Positions 24,823 through 33,258 are shown, counted from the stretch's first letter. The stretch: 48,302 bases of DNA from Methanobrevibacter sp. (GCA_017553445.1 JAFZMD010000042.1:1-48302); one strand, 5' to 3'. Numbers and translations: made by a program. Notes: generated from the sequence alone by a model not told the origin.

Positions 24823-25608
24823 TCAAATCATTTTTGATTTAATTTTATCTAATTTATCTAATATAATTTCGTCAGGGCTAAATCGATTAATTGTGGATAC
24901 TTTAATGGCTTTTTTATCTGTCAGCTCAATAAACTTGTCAATATCTTTTTCTTTAAATATCACTTCTTCAAAAAATCCCATTTCACAAGCACTGTAAAGA
25001 ACACCCTCTTTTTTCGATATTTCATTTAGTGCGTTTGTTAAAATTCCTATTGTTAATGTCATTGTTCCTGAAGTTTTAGTATTGATGCCCTTTGTTTTTA
25101 TAATTGCTTTGTTTGGTGATTTAACAGCATTTAATCTATCTCGGATATTATTCTTATTTTTTAATAATTCGTCATTGTCTTCAGCCACAGGGTCTTCTAT
25201 TATGAAGGCTTTCACATCAAATTTTGATGACTGCTCAATGCTGATGCCGCCAAAACCGGTTGTATCAATAATGACCTCCCCACCATATATTAAATCTAAA
25301 TCAGATGAGAATCTTACTTCATTTTTAAGTTCTCCACCAATGGATGTATATAATAACTCTTCCAAATGAGGATAAATGTCGATTAATGTAATGTTCGTGT
25401 ATTTTTCGCTTAATTTCTTGACGATGCCCACACCAGTAAAATAAGTTCCTATGACAATGATTTTTTCATCTAAACTAATATTTAAGCTTTCAATATAGTC
25501 AAAGCATGCTTGGGACTTTTTATCAATGATGTCATTAAAGATATCAATTAACCTGACTTCAGATTTTATTGTCAATACTTCTTCAGTAATTCCTGTGTCA
25601 ATATCCAT
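24823..25608 (-). CDS. hcgC: FeGP cofactor biosynthesis protein HcgC (pyridinol methyltransferase)
   Basis: HcgC is the SAM-dependent methyltransferase that methylates C3 of the pyridinol ring (DUF1188 family). The 261-residue protein has a Rossmann loop IVIGTYFTGVGIVKKL near residue 50, an acidic IDIYPHLEELL segment after it and IIDTTGFGGIS, in line with the dehydrogenase-like fold of HcgC. It lies five bases behind hcgB and directly adjoins hcgD. Confidence 0.9.
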   Translation of the reverse strand: MDIDTGITEEVLTIKSEVRLIDIFNDIIDKKSQACFDYIESLNISLDEKIIVIGTYFTGVGIVKKLSEKYTNITLIDIYPHLEELLYTSIGGELKNEVRFSSDLDLIYGGEVIIDTTGFGGISIEQSSKFDVKAFIIEDPVAEDNDELLKNKNNIRDRLNAVKSPNKAIIKTKGINTKTSGTMTLTIGILTNALNEISKKEGVLYSACEMGFFEEVIFKEKDIDKFIELTDKKAIKVSTINRFSPDEIILDKLDKIKSKMI

Positions 25609-25613
25609 TCAAA

Positions 25614-26087
25614 TCACTTTTCAAATCCGATTTTTTCAAGTGCTTCACATGCTTCATCATACACGGCTTCTTCTATCGGCTTTTGATGTATTGCATGTGA
25701 AGGGGAAGTTCCGCAGGTTAATATTCTTCCCTTATTGTCAATGAATATTAAAAGTGAACCTGATCCTGGAATTCCGAGCCTTCCTCTTGCAATAATCAGA
25801 TCAGCATCGCTTTGGTCAAGGGCCATATATGCTTTTGCAAGAGCAGGGATTCTGCTTGTGTCTGCAGTGTTGGTGTTGATGTGAAGTATTTCTGCAGAAT
25901 GTAAGCCATATTCACTTAAAACCTGATTTAAAACTTTCACTTTAATGCCATTCTTGTTTGGAATATAAATTTTTTGAGCATTTTTGATGTAATCCTGAAT
26001 TTCTTTGATTTCTTCAAAGGTATCTCCAAATCTGCAATTATTTTCAGATTCTTCAAATGCATTTTTAATCATTTTTTCAAATGCCAT
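25614..26087 (-). CDS. hcgB: FeGP cofactor biosynthesis guanylyltransferase HcgB
   Basis: HcgB joins GMP from GTP to the 4-hydroxyl of the pyridinol, making the guanylylpyridinol. The 157-residue size and the segments NTADTSRIPALAKAYMAL and DLIIARGRLGIPGSGSLLIF fit the DUF3236/HcgB family. It starts 24 bases after hcgA and precedes hcgC by five bases. Confidence 0.92.
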   Translation of the reverse strand: MAFEKMIKNAFEESENNCRFGDTFEEIKEIQDYIKNAQKIYIPNKNGIKVKVLNQVLSEYGLHSAEILHINTNTADTSRIPALAKAYMALDQSDADLIIARGRLGIPGSGSLLIFIDNKGRILTCGTSPSHAIHQKPIEEAVYDEACEALEKIGFEK

Positions 26088-26111
26088 ATTATCATATTTT
26101 AAAAAAAGAGA

Positions 26112-27116
26112 TTAAATAGTTTGAGGTATTAAATCCAGTTTTTCAATAACATTAACTACCTTGTTGTAATTACCGTAATCTGGAGAACCTACTCCTTTAA
26201 CTTCATGCGGGTAGTTATCTGCAATAACGGTAGCTAAATTATTTGCACCGGCTTTAAGTGAAAATTCCACATTTTCCGGACCGACTGTTGGGGTTGGCAT
26301 TGTAATTGTAATTTCAGGATACATTATGCGTGTAATTGCCACCATCTTTAGCTGTTCTATTAGTGGAAATGCAGGATAATCTGCCATTGGCGTGTCCGGG
26401 TATGGGTTGAAACCCATTATTGGTATTTCTTCTAATGTTTTGAAGTTTGATAAATAACGTAAATGCTTGATTCTATCCTCTTTGCTCTCACCAAGTCCTA
26501 ATAGCAGTCCTGATGACAATCCGATTCCTGCATCGCTCACTCTTTTACAGGTTAATATTCTTTGATCCAGGGAGTCTCCAGGCTTTCTTTGATAGAACAC
26601 ATCTTCATTTATTGTTTCTAAATTGCAGCAAATGGTATCAACACCCAAATTGGATAAATCTTGGATGGCTTTTTCAGTTAAATCTCCTCCAACATTAACA
26701 AGAATTTCTAAATTGGAGTTTTCTTTTACGATTTTACAGGCATTAACTGCCTGTTTTCCTTTATAACCATATCCTCCAGAACAGCTTACGCGGGGAATAT
26801 GTGCTTCTTGGATAGATTTTACCGCACTTAATATTTCTTCATTTGATTTATAAAATGCATTGTAGTAACCTGTTGATGAAGTTTCTTCTGCAAATCCGCA
26901 ATATTCACATCTAGGCTGAATTTGACATTTGTTTGTAAGATGTACTGTGGATGTTAATTTAATTACTTTTGATTGATTGTCCCTTATTTCACAAGCTACT
27001 TTGAATAGTTTTTCCAATTCTTCTTCATCATCAATATTTAACAGTTCTAAATATTCATCATCTCTTAATTCTTTTCCTTGTTTTGCTTTATCTAAAATTT
27101 CATCAATCATTAACAT
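26112..27116 (-). CDS. hcgA: FeGP cofactor biosynthesis radical SAM protein HcgA
   Basis: HcgA is a radical SAM enzyme related to BioB and HydE and is thought to help build the pyridinol ring. The cluster ligands form the unusual CX5CX2C motif that marks HcgA (Cys64, Cys70, Cys73 in CQIQPRCEYCGF) instead of CX3CX2C. VSCSGGYGYKG, NLETINEDVF and GFNPYPDTPM follow in the order expected of the barrel. ATG 27116 has AGGT five bases upstream; ATG 27110 is an alternative. It is separated from hmd by about 110 bases with strong inverted repeats. Confidence 0.93.
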   Translation of the reverse strand: MLMIDEILDKAKQGKELRDDEYLELLNIDDEEELEKLFKVACEIRDNQSKVIKLTSTVHLTNKCQIQPRCEYCGFAEETSSTGYYNAFYKSNEEILSAVKSIQEAHIPRVSCSGGYGYKGKQAVNACKIVKENSNLEILVNVGGDLTEKAIQDLSNLGVDTICCNLETINEDVFYQRKPGDSLDQRILTCKRVSDAGIGLSSGLLLGLGESKEDRIKHLRYLSNFKTLEEIPIMGFNPYPDTPMADYPAFPLIEQLKMVAITRIMYPEITITMPTPTVGPENVEFSLKAGANNLATVIADNYPHEVKGVGSPDYGNYNKVVNVIEKLDLIPQTI

Positions 27117-27136
27117 CCGACCTAATTAAAAATTGG

Positions 27137-27221
27137 TAACTTATTTTTTAATAGCTAAGTTGCCTCAACGATTAAAAAATAAGTTAAAAAATTGTTGGAT
27201 AAACCAACAATTTAACTTATG
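27137..27221 (-). promoter_or_regulatory. Overlapping alternative hairpins between hmd and hcgA
   Basis: Reading the minus-strand transcript after the hmd stop: segment A (27221-27204, ATAAGTT then AAATTGTTGG across a short loop) can pair with 27198-27181 (CCAACAATTT, TTT, AACTTAT), a 17-bp stem with a three-base bulge followed by a T-run. The last part (27186-27171) can instead pair with 27152-27137 in a perfect 16-bp stem around an 18-base loop. The two pairings exclude each other, as in an attenuator. The first alone is a good terminator for hmd. Confidence 0.55.
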
Positions 27222-27224
27222 TGT

Positions 27225-28238
27225 TTATTCGTCTTTACCTAAGTAATCTAATACAGTAGGAACAATTTCAGCTAATGAACCGAAGTTCATTGAGTCAGCA
27301 GTACCTAATAATGCAGCAGGGTTTAATGCATCGTCCATTTTGTCGATACCTTCATCTTGCATTAATGCAGTTACATTGGATAATGCTTCGTAAGCCATAC
27401 TTTGTGCAAATCCTGCAGGTGCACCTAAAATTTGAGTTACGGTGTCTCTGTAAGCTAAGATACCTGCGTAGGTAATTGCGGTTACAGCAGAACACATGTC
27501 ACATACAGGACCTACCATGTTAGCAGGTAATGTGAATGCGGATCCTCTTGCTTTTTGACCTAAGTCCATTAAAGTGTCGATTGATGCTTGGTCTGCGAAA
27601 CCTTCAGCGATGTAAACTTGTCCTTTCATTTCAGGTACAGCACCTGGGTGGTAGGAAGCTACGTTCACGTTTTTACCTAAGTCTTCGAAGATTTTGTTTA
27701 ATCCAGGAGTTGGGATGGTACATGCGTGGGTTACGATTGCACCGTCTTTGATATCATCAGCGAAGTTTTTGATGATGTCAGGTTGCATACCTCCTTCTGG
27801 TAACCAGGTCATTACCCAGTCAGCATCAGCTACTGCTTCGGAATCATCTGTAGTACATTTCATTCCTAAATCTTCTGGGTGAGTAAAGTGGATAGCACCT
27901 TTAGATGGTTTTGGCACAGTTTCAGCTAATTTACCTACTTTTTCTCTGATTGCAGGCATTACTTCTTCAGGGTTACCTGCTTTGTGAGCTGCAATTACTT
28001 CTGCATAGTCGAAGTCATCTACTACGGTAAAGTCTCCGTCAAATATTGGGTCGGATACGACTACTTCGTCAACGCCTGCTAATTCTAACAATTCTGCACC
28101 CATTTCGATGGTTGAGTGAGTCATTGAGATGTTTTCTTTACCGGTTGCTTCTGCAACTTCACAAGCTCTTGAGAAGTTGGTAATTCCACTTGCAGCATGA
28201 GTTCTGTAACATCCTGCACCTAAAATTGCTACTTTCAT
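27225..28238 (-). CDS. hmd: [Fe]-hydrogenase Hmd
   Basis: Hmd reduces methenyl- to methylene-tetrahydromethanopterin with H2, using the nickel-free FeGP cofactor. From this ATG the protein is 337 residues: Rossmann N terminus MKVAILGAGCYRTH with catalytic His14, the iron-ligand cysteine in VTHACTIPTPGL (residue 173, equal to Cys176 of the M. jannaschii enzyme), and the C-terminal GPVCDMCSAVTAITYAG dimer segment. GGAGAT precedes this ATG. An in-frame ATG at 28298, also with a good GGAG site, would add 20 lysine-rich residues not seen in family members I know. mer, for the next step in the pathway, is 19 kb away. Confidence 0.96.
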   Translation of the reverse strand: MKVAILGAGCYRTHAASGITNFSRACEVAEATGKENISMTHSTIEMGAELLELAGVDEVVVSDPIFDGDFTVVDDFDYAEVIAAHKAGNPEEVMPAIREKVGKLAETVPKPSKGAIHFTHPEDLGMKCTTDDSEAVADADWVMTWLPEGGMQPDIIKNFADDIKDGAIVTHACTIPTPGLNKIFEDLGKNVNVASYHPGAVPEMKGQVYIAEGFADQASIDTLMDLGQKARGSAFTLPANMVGPVCDMCSAVTAITYAGILAYRDTVTQILGAPAGFAQSMAYEALSNVTALMQDEGIDKMDDALNPAALLGTADSMNFGSLAEIVPTVLDYLGKDE

Positions 28239-28427
28239 TTTTTTATCTCCTTTATCTTTTTTACCTTCTAATTTCTTTTTTAATTTAGAAAGAACCATTT
28301 TACAGTCTCCTTTCTATATTTTTCTCTTTCTTAATTTTTAATTTCGAAAGGTTGTTACTACAATGTTAAATAAAAGGTTTGCTTTTATTTTTCTGTTAGA
28401 CATATTTGATAGGTAGTTAAAACATGT

Positions 28428-28464
28428 AGTAATATTTTTTATTAAACTTTTCATACTATATAAA
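28428..28464 (-). promoter_or_regulatory. hmd core promoter
   Basis: TTTATATA on the minus strand at 28457-28464 predicts transcription from about 28432, giving a leader of about 130 bases to the first possible start codon (28298). A variant box AGTAATATT lies at 28428-28436, on the predicted start point. Confidence 0.5.
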
Positions 28465-28486
28465 TCTTTACATATGGCTTTAAATT

Positions 28487-28568
28487 TGTATTACTTCTTT
28501 TTATGTCCTTTATTTATATAGTATTACCAGTATTACTTTTTTATAAATATAATAAAAAAAGTATTACT
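28487..28568. promoter_or_regulatory. Four-box AGTATTACT array between hmd and hcgG
   Basis: TGTATTACT (28487-28495), AGTATTACC (28520-28528), AGTATTACT (28529-28537) and AGTATTACT (28560-28568). Start distances are 33, 9 and 31 bases, 73 overall, against 32, 11, 32 and 75 in the array before cbiM. The array lies upstream of both divergent promoters and can serve both. The recurrence in two promoters of nickel-related logic is the main argument for a shared regulator. Confidence 0.65.
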
Positions 28569-28600
28569 TTATTATTTTGATTAATTGCTTTATAATCAAA

Positions 28601-28637
28601 TTTAGGCATACCAAAAAACGAAAGATTTTTATTTAAT
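28601..28637 (+). promoter_or_regulatory. hcgG promoter with an iron-box-like dyad
   Basis: TTTAGG-CATA-CCAAAA at 28601-28616 matches the feoB operators with one change in the right arm. About 12 bases downstream is a weak TATA element TTTATTTAAT (28628-28637). Transcription would begin near 28660, with an AGGAG ribosome-binding site at 28674-28678. Confidence 0.45.
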
Positions 28638-28687
28638 ATTGCACTGAAATATAATTTGACTGACAATGTTAATAGGAGTTTATTTCA

Positions 28688-30187
28688 ATGTATGAATTAA
28701 TTAAAAAAGCAGTTAATGATGATGATGCTGCTATTGAAATATCAAAAATAGAAAATAAAGATGTTGTGGCTGTTGTCGATGCAATTTCTGAGTTGTCTCT
28801 TGAAGAAACAATGAAATTGGGGATGCAATTTAAAAGATTTCCCTTAGGATGTGATTTAACAGAGGTTGTTGCAGGAACCTGTGCTTCTGATTTGGAATTA
28901 ATGGATTTAATAGGAAATTGCCGATTGGCTGACATGATTGGAGCACCAATCCATATTTGTGCATACGCATTTTCCGACATCGGTGAAAAATTTGGAATGA
29001 GCGGACTTGATGTGATGAAAAAGGTTCATGATGTGGTGGATGTTCCGCTGGATTTGGATCATTTCGGCGAAAATGGTGCAATGAGACTTCCTAAAAATAT
29101 CAGCGGATGTGGTGGGGAATGTTATAATAAGGGTCCAGCATTCACTGAATGTCCTCGAGGAAGAATTCATGAAAGATTAATAGATAAAGAACTGGAGCAG
29201 AAAGACGATAAGGAAAGTTGGGTCGAATTGTCCTCTTCCGTTGCTGTAAATGTAACATCCGAACAGACTGGTGATGGCCATGCGGCTCCTTTAAGAGAAG
29301 CTATAGACATTGCTAATTTGGCTAAAAAATATGGTAAAGGTTTGGAATCCATCATGTTTGTTGGAGATGGATATGATGAGGTAATTACTGGATTTGAAAA
29401 ATCTATTGAAATCGGTGCTGATGTTATTGTAGTTGAAGGAGGACCGTTTAACAGATGTGAAAATACAACCGAAGCATTTGCTAAAACTATTGCGGCCGCC
29501 AGAATATTGTCTCCAGGAAAAGTCGTTGCAACCAATGGTGCTTATGAGCATGAGGTTCGTGCAGGTTTGAGAAGTGGTTTAAATATGGTAATTACGGGTT
29601 TTCCTAAAAACCATCATGGATATATGTGCGGATATGAACCTGGAACTGCAAGACGGGGCAAATTCGGTCTTCCAAGAGTCATTCAAATCATTAATGAAGA
29701 GTTCCCGAATAGGGGATTGCCTGTTCAAAAGCATGATCTCTTAGCTTTAGCCACTGCTGTTAAGATTGCAGGTCCGGATTATATTTATCCGAGAAAAATA
29801 GGATCTTATGCAATTGGGGATGCACATTGGGCTACACTTGTCAGTTCCAATATGTATAAAAACATTGAATTAAAACATACGCTGGATGAAATTGTTGGCC
29901 TTGCAGATGGAAATACAATTGCCTTGCATGGGGGCAGGTTCATCTCTTGGGTAATAGCTAATGAACTGGATAAGCATGTTGATGAAATCATAATTTCAGA
30001 TGTTGACAAATGGGTACTGGATAACACAGTTTCAAATCTGCAGGACGCTTTGGATGCTACAGTTATCGGTGAAATTGATGATAAAAAAGCTGCAGAAGAT
30101 GCTGATTTTTCAATCGCATCATCAACAATGATTCCTGTTAAAGAAAATGTGCTTAAAAAAGTACCAAATGCTTTAACAATAGTATAA
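28688..30187 (+). CDS. hcgG: FeGP cofactor biosynthesis protein HcgG
   Basis: HcgG is the largest of the hmd co-occurring proteins and takes part in completing the FeGP cofactor; its exact chemistry is less settled than that of HcgA-F. The 499-residue protein shows family-like stretches GAPIHICAYAFSDIGEKFGMSG, DLDHFGENGAMRLPKNISGCGGECYNKGPAFTECPRGR (described here as cysteine-rich) and HGGRFISWVIANELDKHVDEI. The ATG has AGGAG nine bases upstream. It is divergent from hmd across a 389-base regulatory gap, so all seven hcg genes plus hmd are present here. Confidence 0.87.
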   Translation: MYELIKKAVNDDDAAIEISKIENKDVVAVVDAISELSLEETMKLGMQFKRFPLGCDLTEVVAGTCASDLELMDLIGNCRLADMIGAPIHICAYAFSDIGEKFGMSGLDVMKKVHDVVDVPLDLDHFGENGAMRLPKNISGCGGECYNKGPAFTECPRGRIHERLIDKELEQKDDKESWVELSSSVAVNVTSEQTGDGHAAPLREAIDIANLAKKYGKGLESIMFVGDGYDEVITGFEKSIEIGADVIVVEGGPFNRCENTTEAFAKTIAAARILSPGKVVATNGAYEHEVRAGLRSGLNMVITGFPKNHHGYMCGYEPGTARRGKFGLPRVIQIINEEFPNRGLPVQKHDLLALATAVKIAGPDYIYPRKIGSYAIGDAHWATLVSSNMYKNIELKHTLDEIVGLADGNTIALHGGRFISWVIANELDKHVDEIIISDVDKWVLDNTVSNLQDALDATVIGEIDDKKAAEDADFSIASSTMIPVKENVLKKVPNALTIV

Positions 30188-30190
30188 TTT

Positions 30191-30217
30191 TTCCTTTTTA
30201 TTTAAAAGGAATTTTTT
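30191..30217 (+). terminator. Terminator of hcgG
   Basis: TTCCTTTT (30191-30198), five bases, AAAAGGAA (30204-30211), then six T and a further T-rich tract. It begins three bases after the hcgG stop. Confidence 0.6.
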
Positions 30218-30372
30218 ACCTTTTTTTTATTTTCAAATATTTTTCGGTCATTTTTTTAGTTTAGTTTTTTTTTAAATCAATTTTCATTAATACAAAAAAT
30301 ATAAATTATAGTATTTTCTTAAAGTTTAAATTGTTTGAAAATTATACTATAATATTGATTGAAGGTAAGATT

Positions 30373-31260
30373 ATGAATCATAAAAAACTTATTTTAGTTG
30401 GACTTATTTCAGGTCTAGTCACTGCATTAACCATTTTTTTGGGTGTTTCAGGTACTGTTTTAGGTTCAATTTTCTTTTCTGTTGTTTATAATATGCTTGC
30501 GGAATGGTTAGAGGATCCTGTTTCTAATGCATCATTCAATCCTGATTTTGAATGGGATATTGTATATGTGGTTCCGTTGGTGGTCATTGCCTTAATTCAA
30601 TTATTGTTAATTTTGGCTTTGCTTGCAGAAAGAGGATTTTTACCATATGTTTTCGTTAATTTCTTCACGTCCCTTCAGCATCTAACGGATAACAATTTAT
30701 ATAGGCTTTTAGGAATAGCATTATTATTCATCAGTGCATACCCATTAGTTCTAAAGCCAGACTTTGTAAAAAGGGAGCATGCTTTTATTTTAATTTTCGT
30801 CGGATTGATATTTTTAGCTAGGGGTTTTGTGGATTTGGGAAATGTGATTACGGACATATATGATGATGTTTTTATTTATTTTGATTTACCTATAGCTATT
30901 GTTGCATTTATATTAATTTCATTTGTTATATTCCGTATTTTATCTTTATCAAATAAGTCAAATAATGAATTTAAAAAAAATCAAATCAAAAATGATGCTT
31001 ATGTTCGTGTCAACCACGAAATAAATCAAAAAAATGGCGGTTATGTTCGTGTCAATCACGAAAAAATGAATGTTTCAAAGCAATATCCTAAAGGGGGAAA
31101 TGTTCCAAGAACTAATAAAAAATCACATGATGTTAAATTTAGGGGCAATGTTAGACATAATCCCAATATGAATCAAAAAAGACCAAATAAAGGTTTCAAT
31201 ACATCTGCAAATGACATTCATTTTGAATCTAATGATTTATTGGACGAGTATAAAAAATAG
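30373..31260 (+). CDS. Polytopic membrane protein with basic repeat-bearing tail
   Basis: I do not recognise this 295-residue protein. It has about five or six transmembrane segments up to residue 195 (first LILVGLISGLVTALTIFLGV; last IAIVAFILISFVIFRIL), then a hydrophilic, basic, Asn/Lys-rich tail of about 100 residues. The tail contains a duplicated octamer, YVRVNHE, twice 14 residues apart. ATG 30373 follows GAAGGTAAG; an upstream in-frame TTG has no support. The HTH-PhoU gene starts five bases after the stop, so both are probably co-transcribed and a link to phosphate or envelope sensing is possible. Confidence 0.5.
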   Translation: MNHKKLILVGLISGLVTALTIFLGVSGTVLGSIFFSVVYNMLAEWLEDPVSNASFNPDFEWDIVYVVPLVVIALIQLLLILALLAERGFLPYVFVNFFTSLQHLTDNNLYRLLGIALLFISAYPLVLKPDFVKREHAFILIFVGLIFLARGFVDLGNVITDIYDDVFIYFDLPIAIVAFILISFVIFRILSLSNKSNNEFKKNQIKNDAYVRVNHEINQKNGGYVRVNHEKMNVSKQYPKGGNVPRTNKKSHDVKFRGNVRHNPNMNQKRPNKGFNTSANDIHFESNDLLDEYKK

Positions 31261-31265
31261 ATACT

Positions 31266-32156
31266 ATGGCAAAGAAAAACAAAACGTTAAAGGATATTTT
31301 GGATTTAATATTGTATGAAAATCCGGCAACTCAGGATGAAATTGCAAAGCGTTTAGGCATTTCACGCAGATATGTTACTCAGTTAATTCAGCCATTGATT
31401 AAAGATGGAACGATTAAAAGGGCATACATGATTGATATGAAAAGCTATGAGAAAGTTGCAGAATCATTGGGTGAATATGTAAGTCCAAAAAATGATTCCG
31501 GTAATGTTTTGATTAATGATATGTTAAATAACATGGCAAAGCATGTTCATTCCCAGCTTGAAATGTCTTTTGATGCGATACTGGAATATGATGAGGATAA
31601 GGCAAATAGGGCTTTGGAAATGGATTATGCAACAAATAACATGGTTGAAAAAATCAGAACATCTGTTGAAACCATTGCCAGTATCAATTATCATTCTGAA
31701 TTCTCCAAATCATTATTGTATAATGAGGTGGCATATGATTTGGAGCGTATCGGCGATTACTGCGGCCATATTGCAAAATTTGTAATCAACGATATTTATG
31801 AAGTTAACGAATCAATTCTTAAGAAATTAAAGAAAATGTATAAGACTGCTCAAAAAATGCTTCGTTTATCCATGCTTGCTTTTCTGGAAGGCCGTACAGA
31901 GTTAAAGGATGACATTATGGAATTGGAAGAATCAATCCATATTCTCCAAACCAAGGCGATTAACTTGATTGCAACCCAAATGGCTGAAAGTTCATTTGAT
32001 GAAAAGGAGCGTTCTAATTATTTCATTTATCTATTTCGAGTAATCAAGGCATTTGAACGCATTGGTGACATTTCTGTTGAAATTAGGGATGTGGCCATTG
32101 AGTTTCATGAAAATATTCCGAGACCTACTACTCCGCGTACCTTCAGATTGAACTGA
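31266..32156 (+). CDS. HTH-PhoU domain regulator
   Basis: A 296-residue protein with an N-terminal winged helix (ATQDEIAKRLGISRRYVTQLIQPLIKDGTIKRA, about 20-52) and two PhoU helical-bundle repeats, the second-half signatures being YDLERIGDYCGHIAKF and VIKAFERIGDISVEI, each with the E/DRIGD metal-cluster motif. Archaeal PhoU proteins with a DNA-binding head are thought to tune phosphate uptake. No Pst transporter genes flank it. It lies five bases behind a membrane protein gene. Confidence 0.88.
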   Translation: MAKKNKTLKDILDLILYENPATQDEIAKRLGISRRYVTQLIQPLIKDGTIKRAYMIDMKSYEKVAESLGEYVSPKNDSGNVLINDMLNNMAKHVHSQLEMSFDAILEYDEDKANRALEMDYATNNMVEKIRTSVETIASINYHSEFSKSLLYNEVAYDLERIGDYCGHIAKFVINDIYEVNESILKKLKKMYKTAQKMLRLSMLAFLEGRTELKDDIMELEESIHILQTKAINLIATQMAESSFDEKERSNYFIYLFRVIKAFERIGDISVEIRDVAIEFHENIPRPTTPRTFRLN

Positions 32157-32355
32157 TTTTTCAATATTTTCTAGCCATCATAATTCTTTATTTTAAGCAT
32201 CTTTAAATTGATAGTAATCGATAAATTATTAATTTAATGGTACTTAATTTTATAGATTTGTGGTAGTTAACTGAATTATTAATCGATGATGTGGTGTTAT
32301 CTATATGTTCTTTTGAAATTCATAGCTTTCATAAAAAAAGTAAGTGAAAAAGAAT
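32157..32355. other. Convergent intergenic region, nothing assigned
   Basis: About 200 bases between the PhoU gene and the convergent fumarase gene. It is AT-rich with scattered short repeats of TATTAAT and ATCGAT; I see no convincing gene, and no strong terminator. Confidence 0.3.
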
Positions 32356-33198
32356 CTAGTTGTCGTAGATTCTTCCGGTTGCATGTCTGTCGGCCCAGCA
32401 TTGGATACAAACCCCAATAGGCAGGCCTGCAGTATGTGTATGTGCTTTCAATATTTTTACATCCAATGCGGTTGTTTTCCCGCCAAGACCCATAGGTCCG
32501 ATTCCGGATGCATTGATTTCAGCTAAAATCTCTTCTTCCAGTTTGGCTATCTCGGGGTCGGGATTTCTTTGGCCCACTTTTCCAAGCAATGCCTTTTTAC
32601 CCAATTTCAAACATAAGTCTGAGGTTCCGCCAATGCCCACACCCACAACCGTTGGAGGACATGGTTTTCCTTTTGCTTTAAGGACGGATTCAACTACAAA
32701 TTCCTTTATTCCTTCAATGCCTTCAGCAGGCAATGCCATTTTCATGGCATTATTGTTTTCTGAACCGAATCCTTTAGGTAATATTGTTATTTCAAGGTAA
32801 TCTTCATCAATCAGTTCAATATCGATTGGAGGTATGCAGTCCCCAACATTGATGTTGGTATTTTTGCGTGATAGTGGGTCTACGATATTTGGCCTTATCG
32901 GAACTTCTTTTGTTGCTTTTTCGATTCCTTCCTCTATTCCCTGGCGTAAATTTTCGACTTCAACATTTCCAAGTTTAACAAAAATAACCGGCAGGCCAGT
33001 ATCCTGACACATAGGAATGCCTTTTTGTTCTGCAAGCTCAATGTTTTTTAAAATAGCTTCAATATTCAATTTCGCCAAATCATGCTCTTCTATTTCCAGC
33101 GCATCTTCAAGTGATTTTTTCACATCATCACCAAGAACAATGACAGCTTCCTTGTAAAGCTCATAAACTTTATCTCTAATAATGTCTTTTGTAATCAA
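32356..33198 (-). CDS. Class I fumarate hydratase, alpha (N-terminal) subunit
   Basis: The alpha subunit of the two-part iron-sulphur fumarase that interconverts fumarate and malate in the incomplete reductive TCA branch. The 280 residues contain [40 protein letters not shown] and [15 protein letters not shown], all conserved in the Fumerase domain, and Cys residues for the [4Fe-4S] cluster. The start is TTG 33198 with AGGGT upstream; there is no better ATG. The beta subunit is not in the window. It follows the por operon, which feeds pyruvate into the same branch. Confidence 0.92.
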   Translation of the reverse strand: MITKDIIRDKVYELYKEAVIVLGDDVKKSLEDALEIEEHDLAKLNIEAILKNIELAEQKGIPMCQDTGLPVIFVKLGNVEVENLRQGIEEGIEKATKEVPIRPNIVDPLSRKNTNINVGDCIPPIDIELIDEDYLEITILPKGFGSENNNAMKMALPAEGIEGIKEFVVESVLKAKGKPCPPTVVGVGIGGTSDLCLKLGKKALLGKVGQRNPDPEIAKLEEEILAEINASGIGPMGLGGKTTALDVKILKAHTHTAGLPIGVCIQCWADRHATGRIYDN

Positions 33199-33258
33199 AA
33201 TAAAACCCTATAAAATTTAATTAATATTATTTTTGACTTTAAAAAGATATAAATATTT

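Noticed and set aside
28338..28403. A 21-codon leader ORF in the predicted hmd 5' leader (minus strand)
   Set aside because: No ribosome-binding site and no recognisable codon pattern such as a regulatory run of one amino acid; such short frames are common by chance.
32344..32526. A 60-codon plus-strand frame at the end of the fumarase gene
   Set aside because: Antisense to conserved fumarase sequence; its cysteine content is a reflection of the codons on the other strand.
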